The notes: generated by a model not told the origin, from the letters alone. A DNA stretch of 64,000 bases from Pyrocephalus nanus (GCA_038380795.1 CM076268.1:13954001-14018000), one strand, 5' to 3'; positions 48,561-62,752 are shown, numbered from the stretch's first letter. Program-made: numbers and translations.

Positions 48561-50314
48561 GTTCTCTATTTACAGCAGACCTTGTCCTCCTGAACACAAA
48601 GGGGAAAAAAAATAAGCAGCAGCAGCTCTTTAGCACCATTTAACTGATCGAAGCAAGACCAGTAACCTTGATGCCCAAAACAAGATAAAAGAGTTTCAAG
48701 TTGTGAACTGCTGCTCCAGCTGAATTGAGAAGCCAGGACATACAAAACTATTACAGAAATCAAAGACAGCTACAAGAACCTTAAAAACAGTAGCTGAAGA
48801 TTTTAAGAAAAGGTTTGAAATAAAATCCTTCCAGGGCCAGTAGCCAGAAAGCATCCTGACAAATGTTGGAACTCAAATACACAGCTTTCAGTTCAGATTG
48901 CCTTGATGAAGTGACAACAGGATACCTGATGTACACCAGAGGAAACTCATTCCTAGTAAAGAAATTCAAATTTGCCCAGAAGACAGTTGGTTCAGGAATA
49001 AGGCTGTCTAAAGAACAGATTAAGACAGGATATGCAACAAAATCTTTTCTATTCAATCAAACCTGGACAGAAGCGCACCGTTCCAGTTCAAAGAAACCAA
49101 AGCCTAACTGTGCCCACGGGAAAAACAATGGGGAGGTTTATCCTGGTTATGGTCTAATCAAACACGTGCAGTCACAGGAGGCTTCTGGAACTACATCATC
49201 TGGTCAGGCTCACAGAAATCAGTACAGGATCCAAGAGAGCTTGTGCCCCTCATGCAGCCACCATGAACTTCTACAGGACATAATGATGACAGATTGACTT
49301 AGAAATAAAACCAAACCAGCACTCACCAGGACTGACTTGAAGATCAAGACAAATGATCAGACACTCCAAAAAGCTAGGGAGCTCACTATGCATTTTGTTT
49401 TTCTTTGTTGATCTTTTACAGCAACTAGCAAGTACATGGCCTCTGTGAATGTACAGCCCTGGTTCTGATGCTTGCTGAGAAAAAGTGGATGCTAATCTAC
49501 CTCATGACTTTTTTTTTTTAATGATCAGAAATCTTTTTAAACTTGGTTTGCACAGCATGAATAAATTTAATTAAAGGAAGCAGCAAAGCTAAATACCAAT
49601 ATGCTAAAAAACTGGCCACAAACCAAGTGGATGCTGTGTATTTAAAGTAAGTCAAAACAACACAGGACATGCTAGAGAAAGCAGCAGCTAAGACTGGGGA
49701 AGGAAGGTACATGTTTGGAGGGGCAAAGGTTAGAAAGATCAGTTCCATAGCTCCTACTTACATTTCAGCAATTAGTGGAAGTGGCAGTAATTCAGCGGCC
49801 TGAGGAAATGCAATGAAAGCAAGAAAGAGGAAACACGGAGCTCATCTGACTAACTGACCACAAGTGGAAAACGAACTCAAGTCTGTTCTAAGATGGGAAA
49901 ACCAAGAACTTTTGAATATAAGCAAGAAGTCTGGATATCCAAGAAACCCAGTGAGCAAATAGCTGTTTGATTATTTGCACTATTTTGCAATTCTACAGTA
50001 TCGTTTGAATCAATATACAAGATTCAATATATGGATTATCAGAGAACTTTCACAGAGAAAACACAGAACTCCGCCTTTATTTTTGTGTTCTCTCTAATAA
50101 TTTCTACTTCTCTACTTGCCTTTTTGACCACTGTCGAGCCTTGAGACAACATTTCCAGGCTTATCACAATGACTCCAAGAGTCCTTTCCTGCATGGCAGT
50201 ATCTAGCAGACTTTTCTACAGCTTAATGATTCTAAGAGACTTATAAATTCAATCTGCAAAAATGCCTTCTAAAGATAGAGCCCAAAAGAAGTAGAAGATC
50301 TATAGTCACTTGGT

Positions 50315-50345
50315 TAGCTACAAATAGCTGTAGCTACAAATAGCT
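50315..50345. repeat. 16-bp tandem duplication
   Basis: TAGCTACAAATAGCT occurs at 50315-50329 and 50331-50345 without mismatch, separated by one G. The unit itself is partly palindromic. Confidence 0.85.
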
Positions 50346-50994
50346 AGAAAGACTGTAGTAGCAGTATGCTAAGGTAGGTAGCTAACAAGGAAAGGTGGGC
50401 AGTGCTTAGAAGTTTATGTGACTCAACCCATACAAAAGTTTTAGGGCTTAAGGCTTTTGCAAATCTGGAGTTGGAACCAACAGCTATAAGCTGCTGGATG
50501 ATCTTACAAACAGAAACTCCTGTAGTGAAAAGGGAACTTCAGCTGCAAAATGTCTTCTCTAAGGCTGCAGTTCCAAGTATGGTTTAAGTCAGTCTAAGTG
50601 CAGGTCACCTAAACTGCAATCCAAAGTCTGGAGTTCCTCCTTCAAAGGTACTTACAGCAGAATAAGACACTCTATTGGAAGTCTCTTCATTCTAGACATA
50701 AGCACTGAGGGTGCTGATGACCAGGCAGTATTGACATCAGGGGGGACCGAGAAGGTAAAGAAGGAACAGAAATGACAGAGATATTGAGAATAAAGTTTGT
50801 AAGAATTATGACAGTGATGAAATTCCTAGCAATACAATGGGATCAAAGCAAATCTCCCCAAACTAAGTGACTCCTCACAAACCCCAGACACACTTTTGGA
50901 TCCTACAGTAATCTTCATGGCAAAGCTGGAAGAAAAGGAAAGGACAAAGTCTGTAATGAGGGCAGAAATAAAGGAACCAAATCATTTCTGATAC

Positions 50995-51235
50995 GACATG
51001 CTGAAGGAGCGAAGCTTGTTAACATTTTAATTTGTTGAATTATCCCCTTTTGTGCTGTTGGAATGTGTCATTCTTTTGGAACTTCATCTGGGCAATGACC
51101 AGAACTGAAACAGAACGAGACCATTTATGCTTGGAAGCGTTCATGGCCAGCATAAAAAACATTTTCTGCCTGCAAAATCAGAACTGCTTAAACTCGACTG
51201 CTTGAAGTTAATTTAAAAGGAACATTCAAATGGCT
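50995..51235. promoter_or_regulatory. Candidate conserved non-coding element in ARMH3 intron
   Basis: Contains AAGGAGCGAAGCTTG, TTTTAATTTGTTGAATTATC, TGTCATTCTTTTGG, GAACGAGACC, GGAAGCGTTCATGG and CTTAAACTCGACTGC. CpGs are retained and TTAA/AATT words are clustered. There is no frame of interest. This is a motif and composition call only. Confidence 0.25.
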
Positions 51236-52639
51236 ATCAGGACAGATGGAAACACAGAGTCTACTATCCAAGATAATCACTAACAAGGGCAGGCCTGACG
51301 ATATGCTAAACATTGTGGGCTGAGATACTTTTTGACTGAAACAGAGGTGTGCAGGATAGCTGGTCAGCAGTCAACAGACTGAAGCAGAGAAACAGAAAAC
51401 AGCTCAGATGTTTCTGAAAAATCAGATTGTCAGCTGATTATTACTGCCCTTCTTATGGAAGGACATCCATGTGTTTTCTCTGAAATAAATACTGAGACAC
51501 TGAAGGTTGCTGACATTCAATTGTTTCTAGTAGTTTCTTCTTATACATAACAGAAACTATCAGGGCCCAAGATAATAGTTATGCCTCTTGAGAAGGATTC
51601 CTGGAATGGTTAAATGGCATCTTGCAATCAAAACATATTTGGAGACTAAAAAGGGCTTGCGTGCCTTGGAATGAAGCGTTTATCCCTGCAATATTTCTTC
51701 CATTTATATCCTTAAAATATCAGACCTACCACCTCTTCAGCACCAGTGTTCTCACGATTCAGATGCTCCCAGCAACAACCCCAGAACACCACAGGAGAGA
51801 AGTTCCTTCAGAATGTGTGGCTGAGAGAGACCAAAAAGAGGCATCTTACCTCTGTGACAGTGACACTGTTATCTTCACTGAGGTTCAGATGCTGGATGGG
51901 CAGGAAGGACACGACACAAAGGGGAGGTTTATTGCTAACAGGCCAGAGAAGATTACAGGGTTGGCTGTATGCCCACTATTGACAATCAAGGAAAAGGCAA
52001 CTTGTGCTGGCACTTGTTCTCTCCAAAGGATGAGGAGAACAAAAGAACAAAACTTATGCTTCCTTTCCAAAGTACCATTAGCTGTTGAATCCTGAAGTTG
52101 AGCTGATCAGTACGCAGAGCAGCAAGCTGGAGAACTACTTGCCCACAATGCCTGCCCTCTGAATCAAAACATGCAACCTTTGCTGTCACAGCTCTAAACA
52201 GAACCTGCTGGCTATAGAGGTAGGATATATTAGACTTAGGTAAAGATGATGCCACTCTCCTGGGGATATGGAGCTCATCACCAAGGCTTCCACTTTCTAT
52301 CTATATTTCTCTTTTGCCATATTCCTGGATCAGTACCTGCAGGATCTGTAAAGGAAATATCATCTCCACGGTAATTTCTGCAGTGCTTGGAGAACACCAT
52401 TGTTCCACAATCTAAAAATCCCTCTGTGAGGATTTAGTGCTCCCAAGTGCCTCTTGGACATCAAACGTTTTCAAAACTATTAGCTCTGATAGGTTTTTGA
52501 ATAAGCTCAGTGAAGTCACTCAGTATTTCTCATGAGAGAAAGGTAGTTCTGACCTGGTAGAATAAAAATTACTGAAAAGGACGAGGAGGAGGGAGAAAGT
52601 CCACACAGCCCACGCTGTCTGCAAGCAAGGGAATGAGAT

Positions 52640-52965
52640 TTGATTTACTCCGTGATTCTGAGGTGTGTTCAATTTCAGCTTGAATTTTCACTGCATAAAT
52701 TCAGCTTGGCCGAGCAATGTCCCCATTAGAGACTGTCCAAAGCAATACAAAGCGATCCACAAATGATCTTTGAAGCTGAAGGTTCAAAGCCTTGGTGAGG
52801 TGGGGTTTTTTAGCATATTTTTGCATGTGCAACCCACAAACCCGTGTCTTCCAAGAAGTTTGAGGACGACAATATGAAGAAAGCAATTAGATACAGTGCA
52901 TACACAGCTCCTTATGGGTGCCAATTAATCAATTTATTTATTTAGCTCACTGGTTAAATTTCCTC
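52640..52965. promoter_or_regulatory. Candidate conserved non-coding element in ARMH3 intron
   Basis: Two neighbouring blocks, about 52655-52800 (TTCAATTTCAGC, GGCCGAGCAATG, CAATACAAAGCGATCC) and about 52875-52945 (GCAATTAGATACAG, GCCAATTAATCAATTTATTT). Their AT-rich homeodomain cores resemble the other candidates. The target is unknown. Confidence 0.25.
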
Positions 52966-55900
52966 TTCCTGCACCACAGAGAACAACTCCAGGTCTGTCT
53001 TCTGTGATTCAAAGGGATTAGATGACAAGCAGAAGTCACTCAGTAAAAGGACTTAAGGGCTTCAGTTCAGGGATTAATAACTCAGCAGCTTTTTCTCCAG
53101 ATTTTAAACCACTAATTTGTACTGCATTGGCTGGTAGTTTTATTTGCACAACCTATTTTTGTTTAAGTGGGAATCTTAAAGTCTTGCCAAAATGCTGCTG
53201 CATTGCCCTCTTGGTATTATTCTCACATCTGAATTTTTGACCATCTTTAATGAGGATTTCATGCTGGCTTAGCTAATTTCTTAAGAAACTGCACCCTGTA
53301 CTACTACACACAAGTTCAAGTTCTCCTTGGCTTTTCCTAACTAACCAGGCATATCAGCTCAGCAGCCCACTCAGGAACTCAACACTCAACTAGAAGGCAG
53401 CTTGGGTGGAAGCTTTGGACCAGGTCTCTCTGCATCAACCCAGGTCTCACATTTCAGAGAAGCTCTACAAAATATTTGCTTGCATTTGACACACAGTAAC
53501 ACACCTTTAAGTTAGGATAAACCACAGGGGTCCACTCTCACCTGGGTTTACACAGAATAAATTGCTACCACACTTACTTAGCCTGCTGAGAAACCCAGTG
53601 GCAGAAGCTGAAGTGGGACTCGCTTCTGCTTACTCTGTAGAGATATTGATCTTACAGTTCTGAAATCATTCACTTAAGGGAATTTCAGTGAAATGTTGCT
53701 ACAATTTAACCTCAACACTTCTATACTTTGGACTGTATGAATAAAACCCAGAAACAAGTCTGCAGATTGAAAATTCAGGAACTTTAAAGGTTTGTTGTAG
53801 CCTGAACTGGCCTGAGTCAGGAAAGACTAAATTTCTTCCATATGCCTTTTTAAGGACTGACTTGTGACTGTGCCTAGAGCTTTTATTTGGTGTATTTTCA
53901 CAAATTGCAATAAGTAGAGCTGTTCACTTGGTTTACTGCTTCTGGACAATAACTGCCAGCTACAATCAACTCAGAAAGGACAGTAGGGAAGGGCTGGCAG
54001 CAGCCATAGGATGCATCATAGCAGCAAGCAATGGCTGTGCATTAGGAAAGGTTCATCTTTCTTCCTTCTCACCTCTCTAAAACATGGCAAGGGCACTAAT
54101 TAACAGGCTACCCAAGGCACACAAAGGCTACAAAAAAAGATGTCCCTAGTGTCCTGTTAAGGCCCAATCCTAAGACTGGCCTACCAAGGGGGTACCTTGG
54201 GATACCAAGGTTTTAGGAACCTACTGAACTGTCCCAGTCACGAGGCTCCAAAACTAAGCATTCAAATATCACAAGAACTAGAGAACTAAGAAAAGCAGAA
54301 TAGAAATAAAGTGACCTACTTTATGTTCTGTTATCATATGTTGAAAGAGACAGAATTGTAAAATGCCAGAAGAGGCACATGTAAAGGAATCCTCTCAAAT
54401 GCGTGTGCTGTCAGCAGCGTGATGGCACACAGCCACCCACAGGAAAAATAAGGGCAGGCAAAAAACTCAAGTCAAATACTGTGCCAGATCAACAATTCAG
54501 TATCCAGAGAGAAGGGAACACACAGTAGGAACCACACAGAACAAGAGAAGCCTGCGATCTGAGATGTCACTTGTCCCTGTCCTAGCCAGCATTAATGCCT
54601 CTGCCAGGGAGGGACACCCTCGCATCGGAACGATCTGATCACCTCTTCCAAGAGCTCATAACAGAAGAGAGCTGTCTTAAATATTTTGAAGATATTTCTC
54701 CAGCATCTGTTCTTGACTTAGTAACAAGCAGCAGGGCAGAAGATGCTGCAGTGGTCTGAGGGCACCCAGGTACAACTATGTAAGATGACCGGAAATAGGT
54801 TTAACAGTCCAGAGTCTGGATTCACCTTTTAAACCACAATCCTCTTGAGCAAGGAAAGCAAGGGGGTTTGGGATAGTGCAGGTAGGGGATTTTTTCACCC
54901 CCTTTTTAAAGAGGAATTCTATCAAAATAAAAACCTCCCACTCTCCAGATTTGACTTCTGAGATTTTTGCATCATTCTTTTCTGAAACAAAGATCAAGAT
55001 CAAATCAATTGGCTGTTTTTCTTCAAGCATCTTAACCCAACCTTTTCCAAACTCATCTAAGAAAAAGCTCTCCCTGACATATGTAAGCTGAGGTCACACT
55101 GAGTTAAGATCTCATATATGAAAAGCATGGCAGCTTCAATCCATGTCTCACAACAGAACAGTTACCTCCACCTTCAAATTATGCTTCACTAAGCTGAAAG
55201 GTTGCTGGGTGAGGATGAGGGACCAAGCTATGCCTTAAGCTAATAATGCAGCTGACAAGACCACAAGTTAACATCTGACTTCCTGATGAGCAACTGGGAC
55301 AAGAGTGGTGAGTGACCAACTTCTTTATGCTAAAACGTTTGGTACAACATTAATTGCCCAGCCCTAGTACCACTTTGTCCTAGTTCAGAAGCATCAACAT
55401 ACTAAATAGCAACAGAAGCACTTTAGAACTCAAGCAGTCCTGGAATATTATCCCTCTGGGCACTAGTGAGGGTGGAAAGCTCAGCAAAAACCGGATGATG
55501 TGGGAAACTGTCATCAGACAGAGAAATTAGCTTCAGATCATGTTAATATTCTCCCCTGCAAAAAGTGTGTCATGCTCAGGTGTCTGCAAAGAGGCTGAGA
55601 TGAGGCATTACAGCAGCTTTCCTTTTATTCTTCTGAGAAGGGGAGTTCAGCCCAGCAACAGACCTAACTTTCCTTTCTATGCCTATAAAGCGACTTGTAG
55701 GTGGTACTGTAATTAAATAGGTCCATCACTTAAAATAGAAAATCAAATCTTTATAGCTGAGGTGAGAATTAAGACTCTGTAGTGAAATGCATCCATCAAG
55801 TCACTGGCTTTCAGGAGCATTAACGACAGGGTAGAAAATTCCCAGCAAAGCAGCCTGGATGCGATAAAACAAAGGAGACAATCAGAAAGTCTAAGTTCCA

Positions 55901-58669
55901 GCATGCCTATCCTCACAAATCCACATTTCTGTTTTCATCAGCTGGAAGATTGATCCTGGTCCAGTGTTTCAAGATGTTCAACAAAGAGAGCACTTACTGC
56001 TAACAAAACACAGCCTTAAAAGGTCTATACTGCAGCTCACAGCTACCTTTTTGAAGAAATGAAAGGGACAAAAATACCTGCAGATACAGTCACATGAAGC
56101 TCCATCTAGATACGTGTTCTGTATTACATCCTGTTGTACAAAATCACTGATAAACCTTGGGGTGACAGGAATAGCTAATGTTTCTTGCAAGGTGGACAGA
56201 TGCCTGACTCCAGCAAATCACCAATATGACACAGCTGAGCAAAGGGTAGTATCCAGGTTTGGAGAGGGGTATATGTATTTGTAGTGCAGAAGAGTTCTGG
56301 AAAGGAAGACTCAGTCATTAGCCAGCTAAGCAAACTCTTCCTTTAAACATTTGGAAAGAGAATTGCTGACAGAATGAGAGACATCTCAGGGCAGGCTCTG
56401 TTTGACCTCTGGATTCACATATGGATTGATTCATCCTAGGTTTGGAACATTAATTATCACCAAACTAGGAGAAGGCTGCAAAGGACAATGCAATACTTAA
56501 GTGAAAAGACTGGTGTCTTACTTGCAGGAAGAGCAATGGTTTGATTCATAACATGCTGAAGAAATATAACCAGGGGGGAGTTGACAGCAATGCCCAGAGA
56601 AACACATTTTCACAATATCGCCATAATACTGTCATTTCCAGCTTTCCATTGTGTTAAACACACTCATGGAGCTCCAGGGCAGCTCAGTTTGCTCTGCAAA
56701 AGATAGCAGAGACCTCCCTAAAGCCAAAGCACCCCAAGAAGAGTTAGCTATCCAGATGCCTGATGTTAGCATCTTGTTGCCAGAATGGTGCCTTGTCTCT
56801 CCCCATCATAACATTTCACTGCAAGCAGCTGTCACTGTCTCAGAGTGATATCAGAATGTCATCAGTCCATTAATGGACAGGAGCTTTCTCATGCCATTGC
56901 AAGTGGGAGAAGCACTCATAAGAACTTCTCCACTTCTCCAGCTTTTATGCAGGACCCCAACCCAGCATTTTTTGAGAACTCAGAAAGCCTTACAGAAAGA
57001 TTTTAACTGCATTCTGTTTGTGTTTTTACATCCAACTCAAAAGCAAATGCAGTCTGCTGAATTACAGCTGCTGAGGGAAATACACTTGGGAAACCACGAT
57101 GGGGTTTGTACACAAATAAGCCTCCAGCACAATATTTCATTAGCAGGGTTCTGCACACAGTGACACTTATTGGCAAAGTTTTCAACTAGGAGGCTAAAGC
57201 ATATGGCAGGGGTCACTAGAAACAATGTTATTAGGTGCCAGTCTGCAAGAAATCATCCCGTACTCCAAATGTTGAGGATTTACCAGCAGATTTTCCATAT
57301 ACATCCTCTTACTGCCAGAGGTTATTCTAACTAACATCTGTTTTCATGGAAGATAAATGCTTCTAAGTTTAAACTAACACTGATACAACTGTGACACACC
57401 AGTTAACACTGATGCAAGTGATGGTTTCTGGGTCCCATCATGTTATTCCAGAAATTGTAGGTCCTGTCAGACAATGCTCCAGGACAATTTACCAGTTTCT
57501 TGTCTGGGAGGCCAGAAAAAACTTTCCCTGTCACAAATTCTTGCTGTGAAGCAGTTATTGGTGGAGAACATAAATCCACGGATTGGAAGAAGTGAAACAG
57601 GAACTCCTCCAAACAGGTGCTCAGGTGAAAGCAAACATAGGGCTATGAACTAATATCCTTCCACAGGCCTACACTGCTGCCAGCTATGAGGCAGATGCTG
57701 CTGCTCAAACAGCATGTGCTGCTAGCAATACTTAGCTCCCCAGGAGCTTATTTGTGCCTCGACTGAGCCATGGGGGAATCCAAGCGCCCTCTGACTAAGG
57801 CAGTGGAATTGATTTATAGCCTCTGGCACTTGGCTGATGCAAAACCACCTTCCCCAGTTCCATCTCTCTGGGCATCCATCCCCCAAGCTTGCTGTCCTTG
57901 AGTGACAGCTCCCTGAGCAATCCCACTGCCTGCCTCAGATCTCCCATGAAGACAGGAAGAGGATCAAGACGACACATCAGGGATGCTGTCTTCTCCACTA
58001 TTAAAAGGTTTGCCTTTGAGGTCCCTACAGTGGACAATAAATTTGAACATAATGTCTGAGCATACAAATGCCAAATGTCAGAGAGCCAAAAAAACTAATC
58101 TTCCAGCTGAGTGGAGCTCTGCTCAGGTGTGGCACCTTTTGGCTCAGCAGCATTTACTCCCCTGCTCTGGGAGGGATGGAGACCACAAAGCTCCATTTGT
58201 TTCCCACTTAGAAATCAGAGCGATGACACGATTTGTCACTTCTGGGGAACAGCTGCAGCTCCAGTTAGAGGATCCAGAGAAGGAGGGCAGAAAAATATCA
58301 TCTGTTACAGCACGATACTCTCAGAGAGAAGGAAGACTAGCAGTCTCTGAAGGCAGGAGTTTTAGTCTAAAGAATGAGCAGGGCTGGCAGTCACTGCAAA
58401 GCCTTCCCCTCTTTTGTTAGAGGAGAATGTAACTCCAGGAGTGGTTTCTCACAGCCACATCGCTGTCTGTAGCTGGCACAGCAGGCTGCAGCCTGTCTGC
58501 ATTTAGGACTCCTGAGCAGAGAGATGACTGAGCGTAAGGAAGCTTAGGGTGGAGCTCAGGCCTAGAGCAACAAAGTGTAGTGCTATAAATCCAGCTTTAC
58601 AGAGGATGACCAAAGAAGTTTGCACGGTATCTATATGCATTACGGCAACAGCCAGCATCTGTTCCTGTT

Positions 58670-58965
58670 TCACAAGGGATTAAAAAACCTGCTCAATCTG
58701 AAGTTTTACAAAATGCAAATTGAATTGTGCGCTCACACAAGCCAGCCGTTGACAGCTCCTGCTTTAATCGCAGATGTGCAAAGTTGTAATTTAATCTTTA
58801 TAAATGCAGACTGTTTTGATCATTCTGTTGCAATCCTCTGTGGAGCTTTCCCTGCCCTATACAAGTGCTTAACAGTGACGGGAATCCGTAACGCTGCTTC
58901 GCACTTCCACAGCAGCCTTCCCCGGCAGATCACACAGCACTTCAAACGCTGCCTGGCTCCCCACG
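58670..58965. promoter_or_regulatory. Candidate conserved non-coding element in ARMH3 intron
   Basis: Contains ATGCAAATTGAATTG, which includes an exact octamer ATGCAAAT near 58714. It also has GTGCGCTCACAC, GCTTTAATCGCAGATG, AGTTGTAATTTAATC, GACGGGAATCCGTAACGC and CACTTCAAACGCTGCC. CpG retention over about 280 bases is marked compared with the flanks. A 157-codon chance frame crosses it. POU-factor binding is possible. Confidence 0.33.
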
Positions 58966-60834
58966 GGCTCCCCACCGGCTGCCCTCTCCCTCAGGAGGAC
59001 ACAGGGCTCAAGGTTTGCTCAAGGCATAATGACAGCCAGTTCAGACCCCACCCTGCAGCCCCTTCCTCTAGCTACCCACAGCCTCTTTTCTAGGATTAAT
59101 TCAGTACCACATAAAGCAAAAAACTACCAGGCATCTGAGAAGTGTTTTCTGAAACACACTCACTGGGGAGGAGGACAAACATTAGGAACTAGAGCAACAT
59201 CAACTTGTCTCCACAGTATCGACAATGTTAAAGCTATGGCTCTTGCTCAGCACACTCCCAGATGTTAATCAGGCAGGGGTCATAACTCACAGCCCGAGTG
59301 TATGCTGCAGCCCCAGCATAGGAACTTATCTTGCTCCAGGAGACTTTACCCAGTTGCAGCCAGTAGCAGCTCCAGAAGGTAGCTCATCCAAACCAAATCC
59401 CCAGCATTCAGCGAGCCTTGCTTTGAAGTTTAACGGACTTTTTTTGTTACCAGTTTGTACTTCGAGGCAGTCCCTAATCTGCCCAACAGGACAGCTCACA
59501 GAAGTGGTGGAAGCAAGACACGCCTCAGTATTTGCATGGCACAAAGCCTGGAAAGACTCCTTTGCTCTGGGAGCAACTGAGGTGTTTCAGGGTAACTTTG
59601 CCTCCAAGAGGCACAGAGCAGCTAAGTGCCACTTGGGGTCACGGGCAGGATGCTGGGTAACCTTTGTGTCAAGCCTGAAGGAAGGGAATTGAAGGGTTTC
59701 TCCCATTTCTTACTGGAGTTTCTGGGAATGAAACAGGAATAGGGTTGTATCTCTCCAGCAGCAGCTGTTTTTAAAATCAAAGTCCTTCTTTCGTCCCTCT
59801 AAGGGCTTACCACAGTTGTTCCCCCTCCTCCAGTGACGCACAGTTTATTGTATTCTGCATGTTAATAAAAGGCACTACACAGCACAAAGTCACTGCTCCA
59901 AAGCTCACCTCCAGCTTCAAATCTCCTTGCTGCAAAGCTGATCAGACCTTGAAGCCTGCTCAGACCCATTCAGTCTGGCACACTGCATAATGCAGTCTGA
60001 GGCATTTAGTAAATTGCAGGGATATTTCTCTGATAAAAAAACTGAGGAGGATATCTAAACCAGGGAAAACCCCCATCAGCTAAGCAAACCAGCAATTTGC
60101 CAACTCCAGAAGACTTTTTATATAGATCTTTTCCAGTTTCACCTGGTGCAGCTCAGCTCTATTTAAACAATAAAATCTGTTTCAAGCCATTAGTCATGAG
60201 TAGGTGTCTGTAATGAGACCATGAAAGCCAGCATCCTGCCTCATTTGCAAAGATGCCCTGACTTTAAATTAAGGCCTTGCCTTGGTGATCCCTTTGCTTG
60301 AGTTTCACATTCCCACACTACTGTGTGCAAAAGGGCAGTAGCAGGCTTGAGACCTTCTACCCCAAAGCTCACTGCATTTCAGAAGTGAAGTAGCCAAAAC
60401 CATTTTAAAGTATTTCTCAAGCCCTCACAACACGTTATACTAATGTAAGAGATTAGGGGGATTTATTGTAGTAGTACCTAGCACTGACGGTACTCATCAT
60501 TTTAGAAATATCAAATGTGCACATGCCAAGAGCCTTTTAACAGCACTCCCATAAGTGCTAAAAAAAAAGACAAAGCATTTGGTATCTGCCCGTAGTTTTG
60601 CTGCTAGTTATGGAAACCAGAACAAGTTGAATAAACTGTGACATCAATGGCTCAGAAATAAAACACCTGAGGATATCCAACTACACCCTTTCGTGTCTTT
60701 CTGTGCAAGTCCCTCATGGACAGTCCCTGAGCTGCACTTCAGCTTAGTCTCTCGAAGCCCCAGCAGGTAACAGAAGGCCATGAGGATTTGAGCGGAATGG
60801 AGGACCATTCAACAGTGAAGTATGACCAATGAAA

Positions 60835-60957
60835 AGGAAATGGCTTTGTGAGATTGCCTGACCCAATTGGATTGCAGCTACTGGCAATGCTGGGTTAACG
60901 ATTGGACTTGATGATTTTAAAGGTCTTTTCTGACCTAAAACAATTCGATGATTCTAC
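60835..60957 (+). mobile_element. CR1 retrotransposon 3' tail
   Basis: CTGGCAATGCTGGGTTAACG, then ATTGGACTTGATGATTTTAA, then AGGTCTTTTCTGACCTAAAA, then CAATTCGATGATTCTACC. This closely follows the avian CR1 3' consensus up to the terminal ATTCTATG-type repeat. It is 5' truncated and inserted in plus orientation, opposite to ARMH3 transcription. Confidence 0.88.
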
Positions 60958-61366
60958 CTGAGTTATAAAGGTGTTACAGTGTGAAACAACCTAAGTATTA
61001 CATTCATTTGTCACAATTTCAAAAGTGATACAGTTGTCCTGTTTTTCCATCACAATCTGTTCTGGTTCCCAGAACTTTCCATCTGCAATTATCAGACACA
61101 AAACAGGTGTTCACAGCAGTCTCTCACAGTGAACTTTACCACTGTTTTGGAGGTGGCATAATGTCCCCACTGTAGCTGGGAAGAAAGAGGGGCTTCTATT
61201 AGAAAAAACACATAAATTTTACTGACTAGCAAGCATCATCAGTCCCACAAGTCTGCCATCTCAATTTTAAGACCCTTAGAGAGGAAATCATTGAGAGAAA
61301 AAGTGCTGACAAGAAAATGAGACCTTAGTGAGCTATTTTCTAACTGGTACAACACTTGCTTGGCAT

Positions 61367-61441
61367 GCAAGACACCACAAAACATCTTCCTGCTCAGGAA
61401 GACACCACCTGTGCAAGACACCACAAAATCTTCCTGCTCAG
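61367..61441. repeat. 46-bp period partial tandem duplication
   Basis: GCAAGACACCACAAAACATC then TTCCTGCTCAG at 61367-61397 recurs at 61413-61441 with a 2-base deletion. GAAGACACCACCTG between them is a shorter third echo. This is a small intronic tandem array. Confidence 0.85.
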
Positions 61442-62594
61442 AGGAGATTTCACCAAAACTACTGGGTTCCTCTCACTTTACCCTCTCTTGAAAACTGCAC
61501 TGCATTGACATCAGGCAGAGAGTTGCCTTCTTCCAAACAGCTGCTCTTTCACATCCAGAAAAGGCAGATTTGAGACCCTGTCGAGATCATTCATGCTGTG
61601 TTTTCATCCTTTCTGTTTGTCTGCATTTGCCCTCTAATGTTGCTGTTTCCTCACTGCTTTGACCCCGTTCTCTACAACTGCTTCTGCTAGAAAACATGTT
61701 GGGAGCTTCTCAGATCAGATATGGCACAGAGAAAGTCTACTGCCTCCATGCATTAAGTAGAAGGCAGTCCAGGCATCTAGAAAGTACAGATAAGTCCAAG
61801 AATTCATTTCATAAAAGGCTTTTTTGCCCTTTGACACAAGAAAGGACCAAAATCTCTTTGAAGACATGGTAATAATCACTTTCATGGAAGAGCCAAAACT
61901 ACACTGGCAAATGTCAATGGCCAAGCCTACCTTTTTGACTATGCAACATCTTTCAGTCCCTTAAAGGATTGTGCAGGCAGAAGCCAAATGTGTTGAGAAG
62001 GAGAATACCACAAAACCACAAATTAACACTAAAGTCAGGTTTAACAAATTAGCAAGTGAGGGAAGATGCCAATAAACTGGCTAAGACATTCCCTGTTCCC
62101 TGTAGGTGAGGAACTACAGCAAGGTTTGTAAAACAGCTAATGACCAGGAAGGATTCTGAGTTTGCCTTGGCAAGTAGATGCTTTGCAGAACTGCATTGAC
62201 AAGGATGCCATAGTGTTGATAGATTGAAGTGGCTCATCATCAAATCCCTGGCATTTGCTTGCCTCTGGGAATCTCCCACTCTTCGCTCAAGAGAACATGA
62301 AACAAAAAAAGTTCCTTCCCAGTATTTCTGATCTGAATATTGGATAAACCCCACAACAGCCAGCAAAGCAGTACCATGAAGTCTTACAAATATACCTGTC
62401 TAGAGCAGAAATCTGTATATTCAAACTATGTTCCTGGAGATCTTAAGGGCTGAGGATGTCCAGTGGTATTAACAGTCTATGCTTAAAACAATCCTATGTC
62501 CATCATTTTCAAGGGCCTACAAATCCCCTCAGCATGTAATACCGTTAAAATTAATGCTTGTAAATAAAAAAAGGAGAAAGGACTGAAATGACAG

Positions 62595-62630
62595 ACTTAG
62601 AATTAGTGATTAACTTAGAATTAGTGATTA
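62595..62630. repeat. Perfect 18-bp tandem duplication
   Basis: ACTTAGAATTAGTGATTA occupies 62595-62612 and 62613-62630 identically. Confidence 0.9.
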
Positions 62631-62717
62631 ACAAGGTAATAAAGACTTCAGTAGGATTAGGAAAAGAAAAAGACAGAGCAAAATCTCTTTCAGCTGATTA
62701 CTTGGCTTTTTTTAAGA

Positions 62718-62752
62718 ATATTAAAAATACAAAAATAAATAAATAAAAACAT
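62718..62752. repeat. A-rich (AAAT)n low-complexity tract
   Basis: AATATTAAAAATACAAAAAT is followed by AAATAAATAAAAACATAA. It is a simple A-rich tract with an AAAT period in the ARMH3 intron. Confidence 0.7.

Noticed and set aside
48863..49297. 144-codon plus-strand frame in the ARMH3 intron
   Set aside because: It has no recognisable domain, no flanking exon signals and no related neighbour; chance in AT-rich DNA is plausible.
51622..52095. 157-codon plus-strand frame in the ARMH3 intron
   Set aside because: It has no domain or splice context and reads opposite to the host gene; treated as chance.
57983..59692. Three plus-strand frames of 145 to 157 codons
   Set aside because: No recognisable family, and the middle one covers a candidate non-coding element. 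There is no evidence of transcription.
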